DNA of 33,257 nucleotides from an uncultured Microscilla sp. (GTDB taxonomy: Bacteria > Bacteroidota > Bacteroidia > Cytophagales > Microscillaceae): contig NZ_CANLRP010000091.1 in NCBI RefSeq assembly GCF_947493425.1, positions 1-33,257 of the forward strand, written 5' to 3'. Positions 1 to 9,017 of this stretch are shown here, piece after piece. Numbering within the stretch: the first letter of the stretch is position 1; each line of letters starts with the position of its first letter. Below the pieces are notes generated by a model, which saw only the letters and a program-made list of their open reading frames with translations, was not told where the DNA came from and ran no database searches. The translations under genes and the position numbers were made by a program.

Positions 1-38
1 AAGTGCTGAATCTTTTATATATTTGGGTATGATTAGCC

Positions 39-233
39 TCATGTTGGCAAGGCTCCAGGAATTTTAAAACACTTTCTTAATAGCATCTGCCTACAAATTT
101 TGCCTGCTTCAATATACTTTTGATGATTGTATAACTCAATGACATCATTTTTTAATTTGATATTTGATGTGTGATCATTTTTGCAAGCAAAAATCAACAT
201 AATAATTACTAGTAAAAAGCCTTGTCTCACCAT
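39..233 (-). CDS. Small putative lipoprotein, possibly truncated
   Basis: A 64-residue ORF that starts three bases after the symporter stop codon on the same strand. The N-terminus is a good SPII signal: a hydrophobic core followed by LIFAC at residues 13-17, so Cys17 would be lipidated. Residues 33-50 (ELYNHQKYIEAGKICRQM) look like one TPR helix pair, which suggests the start of a TPR lipoprotein rather than a complete protein. After residue 51 the reading frame turns unconvincing (KCFKIPGALPT). Another minus-strand frame beginning near position 75 (ESVLKFLEPC...) stays open to the window edge and looks more protein-like. A frameshift, natural or from sequencing, is therefore possible. The function is unknown. 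Confidence 0.4.
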   Translation of the reverse strand: MVRQGFLLVIIMLIFACKNDHTSNIKLKNDVIELYNHQKYIEAGKICRQMLLRKCFKIPGALPT

Positions 234-236
234 ATT

Positions 237-2306
237 TTACCTCGTTTTTAGTTTCCCCCAAATCTTAAACAACCCAACTCCTCCAGCAATGGCTACCAGA
301 GTAAGTACCAAGGCAGGAGTGGTTTGGTTGTATAGCCAAAAACCAGTAGCAAACAAGGCACTGTATACGGTAAAACACCCCACTACCATTCCCAAGATTT
401 CGAGCGGCAACTGCCAATCATTAGAGGAGCTATCCAGGGTTACTTCAGCGCCTTTTGTTTGTTGACGTACCTTTTTCCAACCAGGTCCCCCTGGAGTAGT
501 AAGCAAGTAAAAGCTTTGTAGAGTTTTGGCATCAGTGGGACGGGTGATGAGCGTAGTAACTACCCAGGCAACTGTAGTTAATGCCACGCCCAGCACCAGC
601 TGAATATGTGAAGGAATGGGGGCAAAACCCAAAGCGGTATGGATAATTTGGAAGTAAATGGCAAGAAAGAAAGAAAAGAACATGGCGACTATTTCGGTGT
701 AGGCGTTGATGCGCCACCAAAACCAACGCAAGATGAAAATAAGCCCGGTACCTGCCCCAATCTGTAATAAAATGTTGAAGGCTTGTAGGGCATTTTCGAG
801 CAAAAGGGCAAACACCGCCGCAAATACCATCAGCACCACCGTAGACACTCGCCCCACTGTCACCAGCTCTTTGTCTTTGGCTTCGGGTTTTACAAAACGT
901 TTGTAAAAATCATTGACAATATAAGAAGAACCCCAGTTGAGATGGGTAGAAATGGTAGACATAAATGCTGCAATGAGCGAGGCTATAACCAAGCCCAACA
1001 AGCCTACAGGCAAAAAGGTCAGCATTCCGGAGTAAGACAAGTCTTGCCCCAACTTATCGATGGGTACATGGGGGAATTTTAGCTGTAAAGCCACCAAAGA
1101 ATTGAACTTGAGTGGGTCGGAATTTTCTTTGTTTGTACTGTAGTCTACTTTATTGAGGTAGGCAAGTGATTTTACCTTAAGGTCGTTGCGGTGAGCTGCT
1201 ACGTATTGCCCCAGTTGGGCGTAGCTTTTAGCATTCTTGTTGTTAGCTTTCTGGGCTTTTCTTTGTTTAACCGCAATGCGGTTGATCAAAAAGTCTACGT
1301 CTTTTGCCTGCACCTCCTTGTCGAGCATTTTGACCGCCAATGGGCTTACTTTCATTTTTTGGTCATTGTCAATACTCATCGGGAAAACGACCAACGAAGC
1401 CAACGCAATGATGATCCAAGGCCAGGGGCGTAAAGCATAATGGGCCAGGTTAAAAAACAAGGTGGCTCCCATGGCGTGTTTTTCTGACTTAGCTGAGAGC
1501 ATGCGTTGGGCAATATAGCCACCACCACCTGGCTCAGCCCCTGGGTACCATACGCTCCACCATTGTACAGCCAAGGGCAAAATCAATACTGGGATAAGCA
1601 CGTTCATATCTGAGAAATCGGGCAAAACATTCAACTTACCCTTGACGTTTTCGTGGGCAAGCAATTGATCAAGTCCGCCTACTTCGGGCATACTGAGCAC
1701 TACATAAGCAGCCCAAACCGCGCCAATCATGGCAATCGCAAACTGCACAAAATCGGTAATGATGACCCCCCGTAAGCCCCCCAATGAGCTATAAGCTACT
1801 GTTACCACTGAGGCAATCAACAAGGTTTGTACAGGAGTAAGCCCTAACATTACGCCACCTATTTTGATGGCGGCAAGCGAAACCGCTGCCATAATCATGA
1901 TGTTGAAAAATACCCCCAGATAAATGGCTCGAAAGCCCCGCAAAAATGCGGCAGCCTTGCCACTGTAGCGTTGTTCATAAAACTCAAGGTCGGTCATTAC
2001 CTTCGAACGCCGCCAAAGCTTGGCGTACACAAATACAGTGAGCATGCCTGTAAGCAAAAACGCCCACCAGACCCAATTGCCCGAAACTCCATTTTGGCGC
2101 ACAATATCGGTGACCAGATTGGGCGTATCGGCCGAAAAAGTAGTAGCTACCATAGACACCCCCAACAACCACCAGGGCATATTTCTGCCTGACAGAAAAA
2201 ACTCTGCGGCACTCGACCCGGCTTTGCGCGATACCCACATACCTATGGCAAGGGTGACTACAAAAAAAGCGACTATAATTGCCCAATCTATTTGGTCTAA
2301 GATCAT
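237..2306 (-). CDS. Sodium:solute symporter (SSS/SLC5 family)
   Basis: An inner-membrane Na+-coupled transporter of 689 residues. The start is set at the ATG at 2306, giving MILDQIDWAIIVAFF, because the 33 upstream in-frame residues are not membrane-like and the family normally begins just before TM1. The N-terminal block EFFLSGRNMPWWLLG (about residues 35-49) and SMVATTFSADTP are typical SSS sequence. AAFMSTISTHLNWGSSYIVN (about residues 445-465) is the family signature containing the Na2-site Ser/Thr. A hydrophilic, lysine-rich insert of about 110 residues (about 308-420) interrupts the membrane segments after RPWPWII; long SSS proteins of Bacteroidota and Planctomycetes often have this. 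The closest known types carry sugars or similar small solutes, but the substrate cannot be read from the sequence. It is divergent from the sensor kinase gene at 2563. Confidence 0.88.
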   Translation of the reverse strand: MILDQIDWAIIVAFFVVTLAIGMWVSRKAGSSAAEFFLSGRNMPWWLLGVSMVATTFSADTPNLVTDIVRQNGVSGNWVWWAFLLTGMLTVFVYAKLWRRSKVMTDLEFYEQRYSGKAAAFLRGFRAIYLGVFFNIMIMAAVSLAAIKIGGVMLGLTPVQTLLIASVVTVAYSSLGGLRGVIITDFVQFAIAMIGAVWAAYVVLSMPEVGGLDQLLAHENVKGKLNVLPDFSDMNVLIPVLILPLAVQWWSVWYPGAEPGGGGYIAQRMLSAKSEKHAMGATLFFNLAHYALRPWPWIIIALASLVVFPMSIDNDQKMKVSPLAVKMLDKEVQAKDVDFLINRIAVKQRKAQKANNKNAKSYAQLGQYVAAHRNDLKVKSLAYLNKVDYSTNKENSDPLKFNSLVALQLKFPHVPIDKLGQDLSYSGMLTFLPVGLLGLVIASLIAAFMSTISTHLNWGSSYIVNDFYKRFVKPEAKDKELVTVGRVSTVVLMVFAAVFALLLENALQAFNILLQIGAGTGLIFILRWFWWRINAYTEIVAMFFSFFLAIYFQIIHTALGFAPIPSHIQLVLGVALTTVAWVVTTLITRPTDAKTLQSFYLLTTPGGPGWKKVRQQTKGAEVTLDSSSNDWQLPLEILGMVVGCFTVYSALFATGFWLYNQTTPALVLTLVAIAGGVGLFKIWGKLKTR

Positions 2307-2521
2307 TGTGTAATAAATTTGATTGATTGCTGTGAAATTTCGAGCGTGAAATATCTGCAAAAAGGAGGGTTTTAACAAATGCAAAGCTATTTTAAGCAAG
2401 GGCATGGCAAGAAGATAGTGAATACATACTCGCTATTTGGTGTTATTTTCGGTTATTTCAGGGTTGCTTTTGAGCTGCGGTATTTCTTAGAAGCTAAACC
2501 TATAGGTCTGCTGATTTTTAT

Positions 2522-2529
2522 TATATTTG
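2522..2529 (+). promoter_or_regulatory. Candidate -7 box for the sensor kinase gene
   Basis: TATATTTG matches the Bacteroidota -7 consensus TAnnTTTG and lies 33 bases before the ATG at 2563. No convincing -33 TTTG is present at the expected spacing, so this is an inference from one half of the promoter. Confidence 0.35.
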
Positions 2530-2562
2530 ATCAAATAAACCCCAGGGTAGGTTCCATTTGGT

Positions 2563-5500
2563 TTGCCGCCCATCAATTTATTTAAATGTAACAATACTTT
2601 GTTAAACTACTGTCTTAAAATTATATACTGTGGATTGTGGATGTTTGCAATGTACACTCAATCATACGCCCAACACCCTCCTGCCTGGCAAATCACCGAT
2701 GAAGATGGCTTGCCCAGTATGGAGGTGTATGGAGTATACCAAGACACTAAGGGGTACATTTGGTTTGCTACCGAGCTCGGGGTATGCCGCTACGATGGCA
2801 ACTCATTCAAAACCTACCCAACTCCTACTGCCCGAAGCAAGGGGATGTCTAACTTGCGTGAAGACAAAAGAGGCAGGATTTGGTTTATGAATTTTTCAAA
2901 TCAGGTTTTTTACATTGAAAAAGGTCAGGCAAAAGAACTTAAAATACCCAAGCACTTCAAGGTATATAGAGTACACGAAGTACAGGTAAACATTAAAAAT
3001 AGCAAAGTCTACATTCAAGACAGCCATCAAATACTTGAGTACAACCCCGCCAACCAACAATGGCAAACCTTTCATTTAGACCCAAAACTGACCACCATCA
3101 CAGGACTTACTCAAGACAACTATGCCAACATGTGGTACCTTGAGAGGGGACGAGCTTTGTGGAAGCACCCCCACAGTGGTAAACCTGTACAGGTAAAAAG
3201 AATGCCCACTTTTTTTGGAGAGAAAATGATTTTTTTGGGTGACTTATGGGGAACTGGTAAGCGTGGCGACGAAATAAGGAGAATCAAGAATGGGAAGGTT
3301 GAAGCGCCTTTCTTTAAATATCACTCACAACTTAAAGACTTGGTAATTACTAAATTTAAACGCGACCGTGAAGGCAATTACTGGATTTTGGGCTTCAATG
3401 GCGGTTATTGTTTTACGGCAGACTTTAAACCTTTTAGAGGAGGGTTACATTTGCTCAAAGGTACGGTGGTTTCGGATGTTTTACAAGACCGTGAAGGCAA
3501 CTATTGGTTTACTACATTACGCAGTGGGGTATATTTTATGCCATCAAAAGAGGTATTGTATTACAATGAAGATAACTCTGTGTTGGAAGATAAGCGAATC
3601 AATGCCTTGGCTATGAACACCAAAGGGGACTTATTTTTGGGAGGAACCAATGGCAAAGTATCAGTGTTTGATCCACAAACCCGACGCATCAAGTTTCAGC
3701 ATGACATAGGGCAAATAAAAGAGGTAGAGGCAATGCTATACAACCCTTATCAACAACAGTTGTATGTAAGCAGTAATGGGCTTAATATATTTAAGGAAGG
3801 ACAAACCAACAAATGGGAGTTTTATGCCAAACCAAACTTTAAAGAAAGCCCTATGACGGTTATGTTAGATGCAGGAGTGGCAGGTAGTGCCCCAAAAGAT
3901 TACGCTTTTTTTGGCAAAGACCACATCCTTTCGGCTTCATCGGTAGGCATAGATATCATAAGGCTGACTCCACGCCCCAATGAGCTGCCCCCGTTTACGC
4001 CAGTGTTTAGAGCTAACAACCGAACGCACCAGGTGACTGCCAGCAAAACCCCTTACGTGCATTATAGGCCTTATTTTCTTCGTTTGCGTCCGGGCAGGGC
4101 AAGAGCGGTATGGGGCGATACTGTCAACCAAAGAATATGGGCAGGCTATCACGATGGTTTGTATTATTACAACGCTCAAGGAGAAGCCAACCAACTGATA
4201 GACCAACAAAACAACCACGGCATTTATGCCCTCAGCATTACTCAAACCCCTAATGGCTTGGTATGGATAGGTACCATAGAGCATGGCTTGTACGGTATCA
4301 GAGATACCACCATTGTGTATCATTACGACATGGGCAGCGGACTGGTGAGTAATTATTGTAAAGTGCTGCGTCCCGATGGCAATAAGCTATGGGTGGGTAC
4401 TGCACAGGGGATTCAATGGGTAGATCCTGCCAAGTCTACTTTTGAGCTGTTTAATCATCAAGATGGATTGATTACCAACGAAGTAAGAGACTTACTCATT
4501 AAAGGCAATCAGGTGTGGGTGGCTACTACCAAGGGCTTGTTGGTATTTGATAAAACAGAAATGCGCAAGAATACCAGTTTTCCTCCTATTTATATTACAG
4601 GGGTTTCTATTTGGGACAAAGAGGTACCGCTTAAGGAAGCCTATGAACTGGACTATGACCAAAACAATTTAAGAATAGAGTTCAAGGGGTTGGCTTACCG
4701 TAGCAGGGGAAGGTTTTTGTATAAGTACCGCATGATAGGCCTCGACAGCACCTGGACTACCATCAATAGCACCAATAGCTTTGCCCGTTATTCTTCTATT
4801 CCGTATGGTAACTATGAGTTTGAAGTAAAGGCAGTAAACGAAGATGGCGTAGAAAGTGAAGGCATTGCCGTATTGCAGGTGGTTGTACATAAGCATTATA
4901 CTCAAACCTGGTGGTTTATTCTATTGGTAGTATTAGGTGCCCTATCTATTATGAGTGCGTTCTTTTTATTGCGTATTCAAAACCTCAAGCGTGAAAACCA
5001 CATCAAGCAAGCACTCCGAAACTCTCAATTATCGGCACTAAAGGTGCAAATGAACCCTCACTTTATTTTTAATGCGCTTAACTCTATTCAAGAATTTATT
5101 TTGCTCAATGAAAAGCGACTTGCCAATGCTTTTTTGGGTAAGTTTGCCGACCTTATGCGGCTTACACTAGATATGTCAAACGAAAAACAGGTAGGACTGG
5201 TAGAAGAGCTAAAGGTACTTAGGTTATATTTAGAACTGGAAGCCATCCGGTTTGAGGATACGTTTGAGTATCAGATTAAAGTAGACGATAGCATTGACCC
5301 TGAGGAGGTTTCTATCCCGTCAATGCTTATTCAGCCTTATGTAGAAAATGCCATCAAACACGGTTTGTTGCATAAAAAAGACCATAGAAAGTTGCTCATT
5401 AGTTTTACCAAAAGCGATGAAGGCGATTTGTTGTGTTGCCAGGTAGAAGACAATGGCATTGGGCGCAAAAAATCGTGGGAGCTTAAGGCAAAAAGAAAAA

Positions 5501-5670
5501 CTTACCATAAGTCGTTTGCCATGAGTGCTACCCAAAAAAGACTGGAGTTGCTCAATCATGGGCGCAAATCTTCTATTATGGTCAGTATTATTGATTTGGA
5601 AAATGAAGCAGGGCAAGCCTTGGGAACCAGTGTTCATTTAAAAATTCCTATTGACAGTACTTTTAATTAG
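2563..5670 (+). CDS. Two-component regulator-propeller sensor histidine kinase (LytS-type kinase domain)
   Basis: A membrane-bound sensor of 1035 residues. It has an N-terminal signal/hydrophobic segment (to about residue 37, ending SYAQ). A periplasmic beta-propeller of Reg_prop repeats follows (GLPSMEVYGVYQDTKGYIWF, and later DREGNYWFTTLRSGV and IWAGYHDGLYYY). A Y_Y_Y domain lies at about 706-775 and one membrane helix at 783-806 (WWFILLVVLG...). The cytoplasmic kinase has the HisKA_7TM/LytS-type phosphoacceptor motif NPHFIFNALNSIQ with His833. Its N-box is PYVENAIKHG (925-934), with EDNGIG as the G1 box. The start could instead be the ATG at 2641, which would weaken the signal peptide. It is followed 110 bases later by a LytTR regulator, its likely partner. 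Related proteins often sense polysaccharides, but no ligand can be named here. Confidence 0.9.
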   Translation: MPPINLFKCNNTLLNYCLKIIYCGLWMFAMYTQSYAQHPPAWQITDEDGLPSMEVYGVYQDTKGYIWFATELGVCRYDGNSFKTYPTPTARSKGMSNLREDKRGRIWFMNFSNQVFYIEKGQAKELKIPKHFKVYRVHEVQVNIKNSKVYIQDSHQILEYNPANQQWQTFHLDPKLTTITGLTQDNYANMWYLERGRALWKHPHSGKPVQVKRMPTFFGEKMIFLGDLWGTGKRGDEIRRIKNGKVEAPFFKYHSQLKDLVITKFKRDREGNYWILGFNGGYCFTADFKPFRGGLHLLKGTVVSDVLQDREGNYWFTTLRSGVYFMPSKEVLYYNEDNSVLEDKRINALAMNTKGDLFLGGTNGKVSVFDPQTRRIKFQHDIGQIKEVEAMLYNPYQQQLYVSSNGLNIFKEGQTNKWEFYAKPNFKESPMTVMLDAGVAGSAPKDYAFFGKDHILSASSVGIDIIRLTPRPNELPPFTPVFRANNRTHQVTASKTPYVHYRPYFLRLRPGRARAVWGDTVNQRIWAGYHDGLYYYNAQGEANQLIDQQNNHGIYALSITQTPNGLVWIGTIEHGLYGIRDTTIVYHYDMGSGLVSNYCKVLRPDGNKLWVGTAQGIQWVDPAKSTFELFNHQDGLITNEVRDLLIKGNQVWVATTKGLLVFDKTEMRKNTSFPPIYITGVSIWDKEVPLKEAYELDYDQNNLRIEFKGLAYRSRGRFLYKYRMIGLDSTWTTINSTNSFARYSSIPYGNYEFEVKAVNEDGVESEGIAVLQVVVHKHYTQTWWFILLVVLGALSIMSAFFLLRIQNLKRENHIKQALRNSQLSALKVQMNPHFIFNALNSIQEFILLNEKRLANAFLGKFADLMRLTLDMSNEKQVGLVEELKVLRLYLELEAIRFEDTFEYQIKVDDSIDPEEVSIPSMLIQPYVENAIKHGLLHKKDHRKLLISFTKSDEGDLLCCQVEDNGIGRKKSWELKAKRKTYHKSFAMSATQKRLELLNHGRKSSIMVSIIDLENEAGQALGTSVHLKIPIDSTFN

Positions 5671-5780
5671 TATGGATACCCAAGCAATTGTTTTAGTATG
5701 TATATATGATGTGTTGAGTCATCATTAAATATACTACTACTCACTTGAAATTACTTACACTCATAAAGTTTTACTTAATA

Positions 5781-6527
5781 ATGTTGAAAGCACTTATCAT
5801 TGACGACGAAGCTAAAGCCAGACGTATTTTACAGGAATTGCTCAAAGAATATTGCCCACAAATAGAGATAGTAGGTGAGGCAGATGATGTACCCAATGCA
5901 GTAAAAGCGATACATAAATATCGACCCAATCTGGTTTTTTTAGATATAGAAATGCCTGGTTATACAGGTTTTCAACTGCTTGATTTTTTCGATACTATCA
6001 ACTTTGAAATCATTTTTACGACTGCCTACCGAGAATACGCCATTCAAGCTTTTCAAGTGTCGGCCATTGACTATTTGCTCAAGCCAATACAAATAGAGTT
6101 GTTGATCAAAGCCATAGAAAAAGTAGAAGGGCAATTGAGTGAACCACAGATAAACGAGCGGATAGATACCCTCAAAAGTAATTTAAGTCAAGAATACATC
6201 ACCCGCATTGCCTTGCCTGTAGCCGAGGGGCTGCTATTTATAGAAGTCGACCAGATAGTGTACCTCAATGCAGAGGGAGCCTATACGCAGATTTTTCTTG
6301 AAGGAGGCAAAAAGGTATTGGTATCTAAAAAAATTAAAAGCTTTGAAAAGGTACTCGATCACCCTAGCTTTTTCAGAACACACCGCTCTTATTTGATTAA
6401 TCTAAACCGGGTAAAGCAATATGTAAAACAAGATGGTGGCTACATAGTCATGGACAATAACGACGCGGTAAACCTTGCCCGTGAGCGTAAAGAAGATTTT
6501 TTGAAAGCATATTCCACTCCTCGTTAG
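5781..6527 (+). CDS. LytTR-family response regulator
   Basis: A cytoplasmic DNA-binding response regulator of 248 residues. The ATG at 5781 is preferred over an in-frame TTG at 5745 because MLKALIIDDE is the normal receiver start. The receiver domain spans about residues 1-120, with acidic residues D8/D9, phosphoacceptor D55 in VFLDIEMPG, T80/T81 in FTTAY and K101 in YLLKP. The LytTR domain (about 145-245) shows IVYLNAEGAYTQIFL, then FFRTHRSYLINLNRVKQY, which is diagnostic. It lies just downstream of the propeller sensor kinase on the same strand. The pair most likely forms one system in which His833 of the kinase phosphorylates D55. Targets are unknown. Confidence 0.93.
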   Translation: MLKALIIDDEAKARRILQELLKEYCPQIEIVGEADDVPNAVKAIHKYRPNLVFLDIEMPGYTGFQLLDFFDTINFEIIFTTAYREYAIQAFQVSAIDYLLKPIQIELLIKAIEKVEGQLSEPQINERIDTLKSNLSQEYITRIALPVAEGLLFIEVDQIVYLNAEGAYTQIFLEGGKKVLVSKKIKSFEKVLDHPSFFRTHRSYLINLNRVKQYVKQDGGYIVMDNNDAVNLARERKEDFLKAYSTPR

Positions 6528-7046
6528 TACTTACACTATTCCGTTTTTTTGGACTTAAAACCTTGGGATTAGTAAACATGTTTGCCCTACATTTTTTGTC
6601 TGAACTACTGTAGGGCTTTATTATCATCTTTAAAAAAACTGATGTGAATGCTTGTTGCCCATTGCTAAAATACGCGCTTGATCAATGACGCCCAAGTGAT
6701 GTCATCTCTTTGTTTTTTTATAAATATCAGGGTATTACCAGCACTTTAGCACAAAGTTTTTATAAACTCATATCAACCATTCATCTTTGTAAAATCCCCG
6801 TTTATGAAGTGCCTTGAACTTTAGGCAAATATTTGAGTTATTTTTATCCTATAAACTATTTAGAAAAGCTATACATGAGATTTGTTACTTGTTAACCCTT
6901 TAGGGCACAAGTGTATAAAAAAGTGTGAAGACTTAATGAAAGTCCTGACACTATTTAACGTTGAAGTATCATATAGGTAGTTGCCTGTTATAATACTTAC
7001 CAATTATTTATGTGTTTAATTTATATTTATCAAAACCCGCGTCATT
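6528..7046. other. Gene-free stretch, 519 bases
   Basis: It separates the two-component pair from the small exported protein. Apart from one hairpin near its start (6584-6616) it is AT-rich and shows no convincing ORF, RNA gene or repeat. A TATATTTA box near 7020 resembles a -7 element but lacks the final G. Confidence 0.5.
6584..6616 (+). terminator. Hairpin after the LytTR gene
   Basis: GCCCTACA (6584-6591) pairs perfectly with TGTAGGGC (6609-6616) across a 17-base loop, followed by TTTATTA. It sits 57 bases after the regulator stop codon. The U-tract is weak. Confidence 0.45.
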
Positions 7047-7394
7047 ATGACACATTACAAGATTGAGGGATATGTCTTGGCGGGAGTACTCTGTATGATG
7101 TGTTTACTCTCTTCTGTGACAGAAGCGTACGCTAGTGTCACTCCACAAGAAGACAAGGTTACCTTTTATATTAAAAATGATCTTGATCATGCTGTTTTAC
7201 TCAAGCTAGGTACAAGTACTGTCACGCTAGACATAGGAACTACCAAAAAGTTTCACCGTTTGCCCAACTCAGTGATTTACCTCGCCCAACCCCACATTAT
7301 GGCTTTTAGCCCTGAAAAAGGAAAAGAAATACTTAAAGTGGAGCGTTCTATTCAAGGAAAAAAAATATTACTATCAAAAATTGTTGATGAGTGA
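7047..7394 (+). CDS. Small exported protein of unknown function
   Basis: 115 residues. The first 30 residues form an SPI-type signal peptide (VLAGVLCMMCLLSS core, with cleavage likely after TEAYAS). The mature part of about 85 residues (VTFYIKNDLDHAVLLKLGTSTVTLDIGTTKKFHRLPNSVIY, shown here in pieces: IKNDLDHAVLLK, TLDIGTTKKF) alternates beta-strand-like segments and contains no cysteine. It resembles a small beta-sandwich, but I do not recognise a family. The stop codon is 38 bases before the lipoprotein gene at 7432, so the two are probably co-transcribed. Both are envelope proteins. Confidence 0.65.
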   Translation: MTHYKIEGYVLAGVLCMMCLLSSVTEAYASVTPQEDKVTFYIKNDLDHAVLLKLGTSTVTLDIGTTKKFHRLPNSVIYLAQPHIMAFSPEKGKEILKVERSIQGKKILLSKIVDE

Positions 7395-7431
7395 CAATGA
7401 CGTCAGACAAGTTATTGTTTTTGAGGGAATT

Positions 7432-7914
7432 ATGAGGAAAAAAATAAAAAGGCTCACCTGGTGTTTAATACTACTATGGGCGCACTGGGGATGTACACCT
7501 TACCAACCGCCCAAGTTCGACAAGCTGGTGTTGAGGTACCAAGATAGCTCGGTGCCTCCCAAATACCATCGAAGTTACACCATTACTGTTTCGCCAGAGC
7601 AAAGCATAGTGGTAGTAGATGTGTATGGTAAAAGCCTTGCCAATAAAACCTATCAACTGAAAGCATCTACCTTTGGAAAAATAAAAGCATTATCAGAAGA
7701 GATACAGGCTCCTGACAACCACAACGAGCAAGCCAATGGAGGCGTAAGCCAAGCCCTTCAACTCATGAATGGCGAACGGGTAGTATACCATTTGTTATGG
7801 GACAACAACAAAAAGCTAAAGCCTGCCACCAGCGACTTGGTAAAGGCAGTAAAAATATTGGTGCCCGACTTGGATAGGCTTTTGAAAACACCGTATGATA
7901 GCAATTTGAGGTAG
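7432..7914 (+). CDS. Small lipoprotein of unknown function
   Basis: 160 residues counted from the ATG at 7432. The reading frame is open upstream to a TTG at 7381, but the start at 7432 places a basic n-region (MRKKIKR), a hydrophobic core and the lipobox AHWGC directly at the N-terminus, with Cys21 lipidated. The mature protein begins with a proline-rich linker (TPYQPPKFDK). It continues with strand-rich sequence (YTITVSPEQSIVVVDVYGK) and a helical C-terminal half. I recognise no family. It is close behind the exported protein at 7047 and convergent with another lipoprotein gene. Confidence 0.7.
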   Translation: MRKKIKRLTWCLILLWAHWGCTPYQPPKFDKLVLRYQDSSVPPKYHRSYTITVSPEQSIVVVDVYGKSLANKTYQLKASTFGKIKALSEEIQAPDNHNEQANGGVSQALQLMNGERVVYHLLWDNNKKLKPATSDLVKAVKILVPDLDRLLKTPYDSNLR

Positions 7915-7952
7915 TTGGGCAGTTTATCACCTCTTATAACCAGCAGCAAGGC

Positions 7953-7977
7953 GTGGTCTTAGGTTTTCCAAGGCCAC
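7953..7977. terminator. Hairpin between convergent lipoprotein genes
   Basis: GTGGTCTTAGG folds back on CCAAGGCCAC with one bulge around a TTTT loop. It lies 39 bases after the 7432-7914 stop codon and about 90 bases from the end of the opposing gene. The nearest T-tract is about 9 bases further on, so terminator activity is uncertain. Confidence 0.35.
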
Positions 7978-8066
7978 CTCCACTGTTTTTGTTAAATTTT
8001 GAAGATCGCCAAAGGGCAAAAGAAGCGAAATAGTACTTTACGCATTTAGTGTTTAGAGTACCAAAT

Positions 8067-8930
8067 TTACTGTTCTACTGTCAACTGCATCCCCCGAATA
8101 CCCATATCTACCACTTCTTCGTTGAGGTCTACATCCCATTTGCCATTGGCGTTGCCATCCTTCCACTCAAAGCTTTGGTTGGTAGACAACCGCACCGTAA
8201 TAACAATGTTTTGGGTTTCGCTACCTGTAATTTGCAAAGGAGTGTCAAACTTGCCTGTAACTACACAAGAACCTGCTGGGATGGGCGAAGTAGCCGCTAT
8301 AGGGTTGGGCACTGTAGTAGCAGGAGCTTGCCCGGTGTTGGTGCTAAAGTCAGTTTCAAAACCCCAATATCCCTGCGACTTATTGGCATTTACACTCACT
8401 TTTTTTGTTTTGATGGTATAATCCTTCAAATAGGTGTTGAAGCCCACAAAAGAGGCCAAGGTACCACTTAGTTCGTTGCCCTGAAAGTTGAATTTTACAG
8501 CATAGTTTTGGTAAGACAACGACACCCGCAAATAGGCATAACTTCCTGCCTGAATACTGCTCAGGGGCACTTCCAGGTAAGTTTCATTACCTGCCTTTAA
8601 AATACTCTGCTCAAAATCAATGGCTTTGCCACCTCCACTCGTTACTTCAGGAGCCTGGTACAATACCTGCCCATTGCCAAACTGAGTGGTGGAAGTAGGG
8701 GTAAGCTCAAAATAGTGCGCCCCAATTAAATTAAACTGAGGTGATTGCCCGGCGTTGCCTGCAGGCATCGGGGAAGGTTGCCCCAAATTGTTTAAACGAG
8801 GTTGAGTAGGGTCAAACACAAACTTAAACACTACTTTAGGGGTGTTGACTGCCTGAGGGCTTTCGGTCTTTTTCTGACAACTACCCATTAGCAGGCTTGC
8901 AGATAATAAGAACAGAAATATTTTTTTCAT
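8067..8930 (-). CDS. Lipoprotein with a calcium-loop-like C-terminus
   Basis: 287 residues with a classic SPII signal (MKKIFLFLLSASLLMGSC, Cys18). The mature protein is rich in Ser, Thr, Gly and Asn and appears strand-rich (YAYLRVSLSYQNYAVKF). It looks like a secreted or surface beta domain of the kind often annotated only as hypothetical in Bacteroidota. Near the C-terminus DGNANGKWDVDLNEE resembles the D-x-N-x-N-G-x-W-D loops of dockerin, thrombospondin-3 or EF-hand-like calcium sites. No catalytic motif is seen. It is divergently oriented from the radical SAM gene at 9018, sharing an 87-base intergenic region. Confidence 0.75.
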   Translation of the reverse strand: MKKIFLFLLSASLLMGSCQKKTESPQAVNTPKVVFKFVFDPTQPRLNNLGQPSPMPAGNAGQSPQFNLIGAHYFELTPTSTTQFGNGQVLYQAPEVTSGGGKAIDFEQSILKAGNETYLEVPLSSIQAGSYAYLRVSLSYQNYAVKFNFQGNELSGTLASFVGFNTYLKDYTIKTKKVSVNANKSQGYWGFETDFSTNTGQAPATTVPNPIAATSPIPAGSCVVTGKFDTPLQITGSETQNIVITVRLSTNQSFEWKDGNANGKWDVDLNEEVVDMGIRGMQLTVEQ

Positions 8931-9017
8931 TGATAAGTTTTTAATGTTTCACTAGTTTTATTGTTTCGCCTTTGGCTAAGAAGATATGCGCGAACATTCT
9001 AACAATTACCAAAAATC

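Noticed and set aside
8049..8471. 140-residue plus-strand ORF
   Set aside because: It is antisense to the lipoprotein at 8067-8930, which has a proper lipobox and start.
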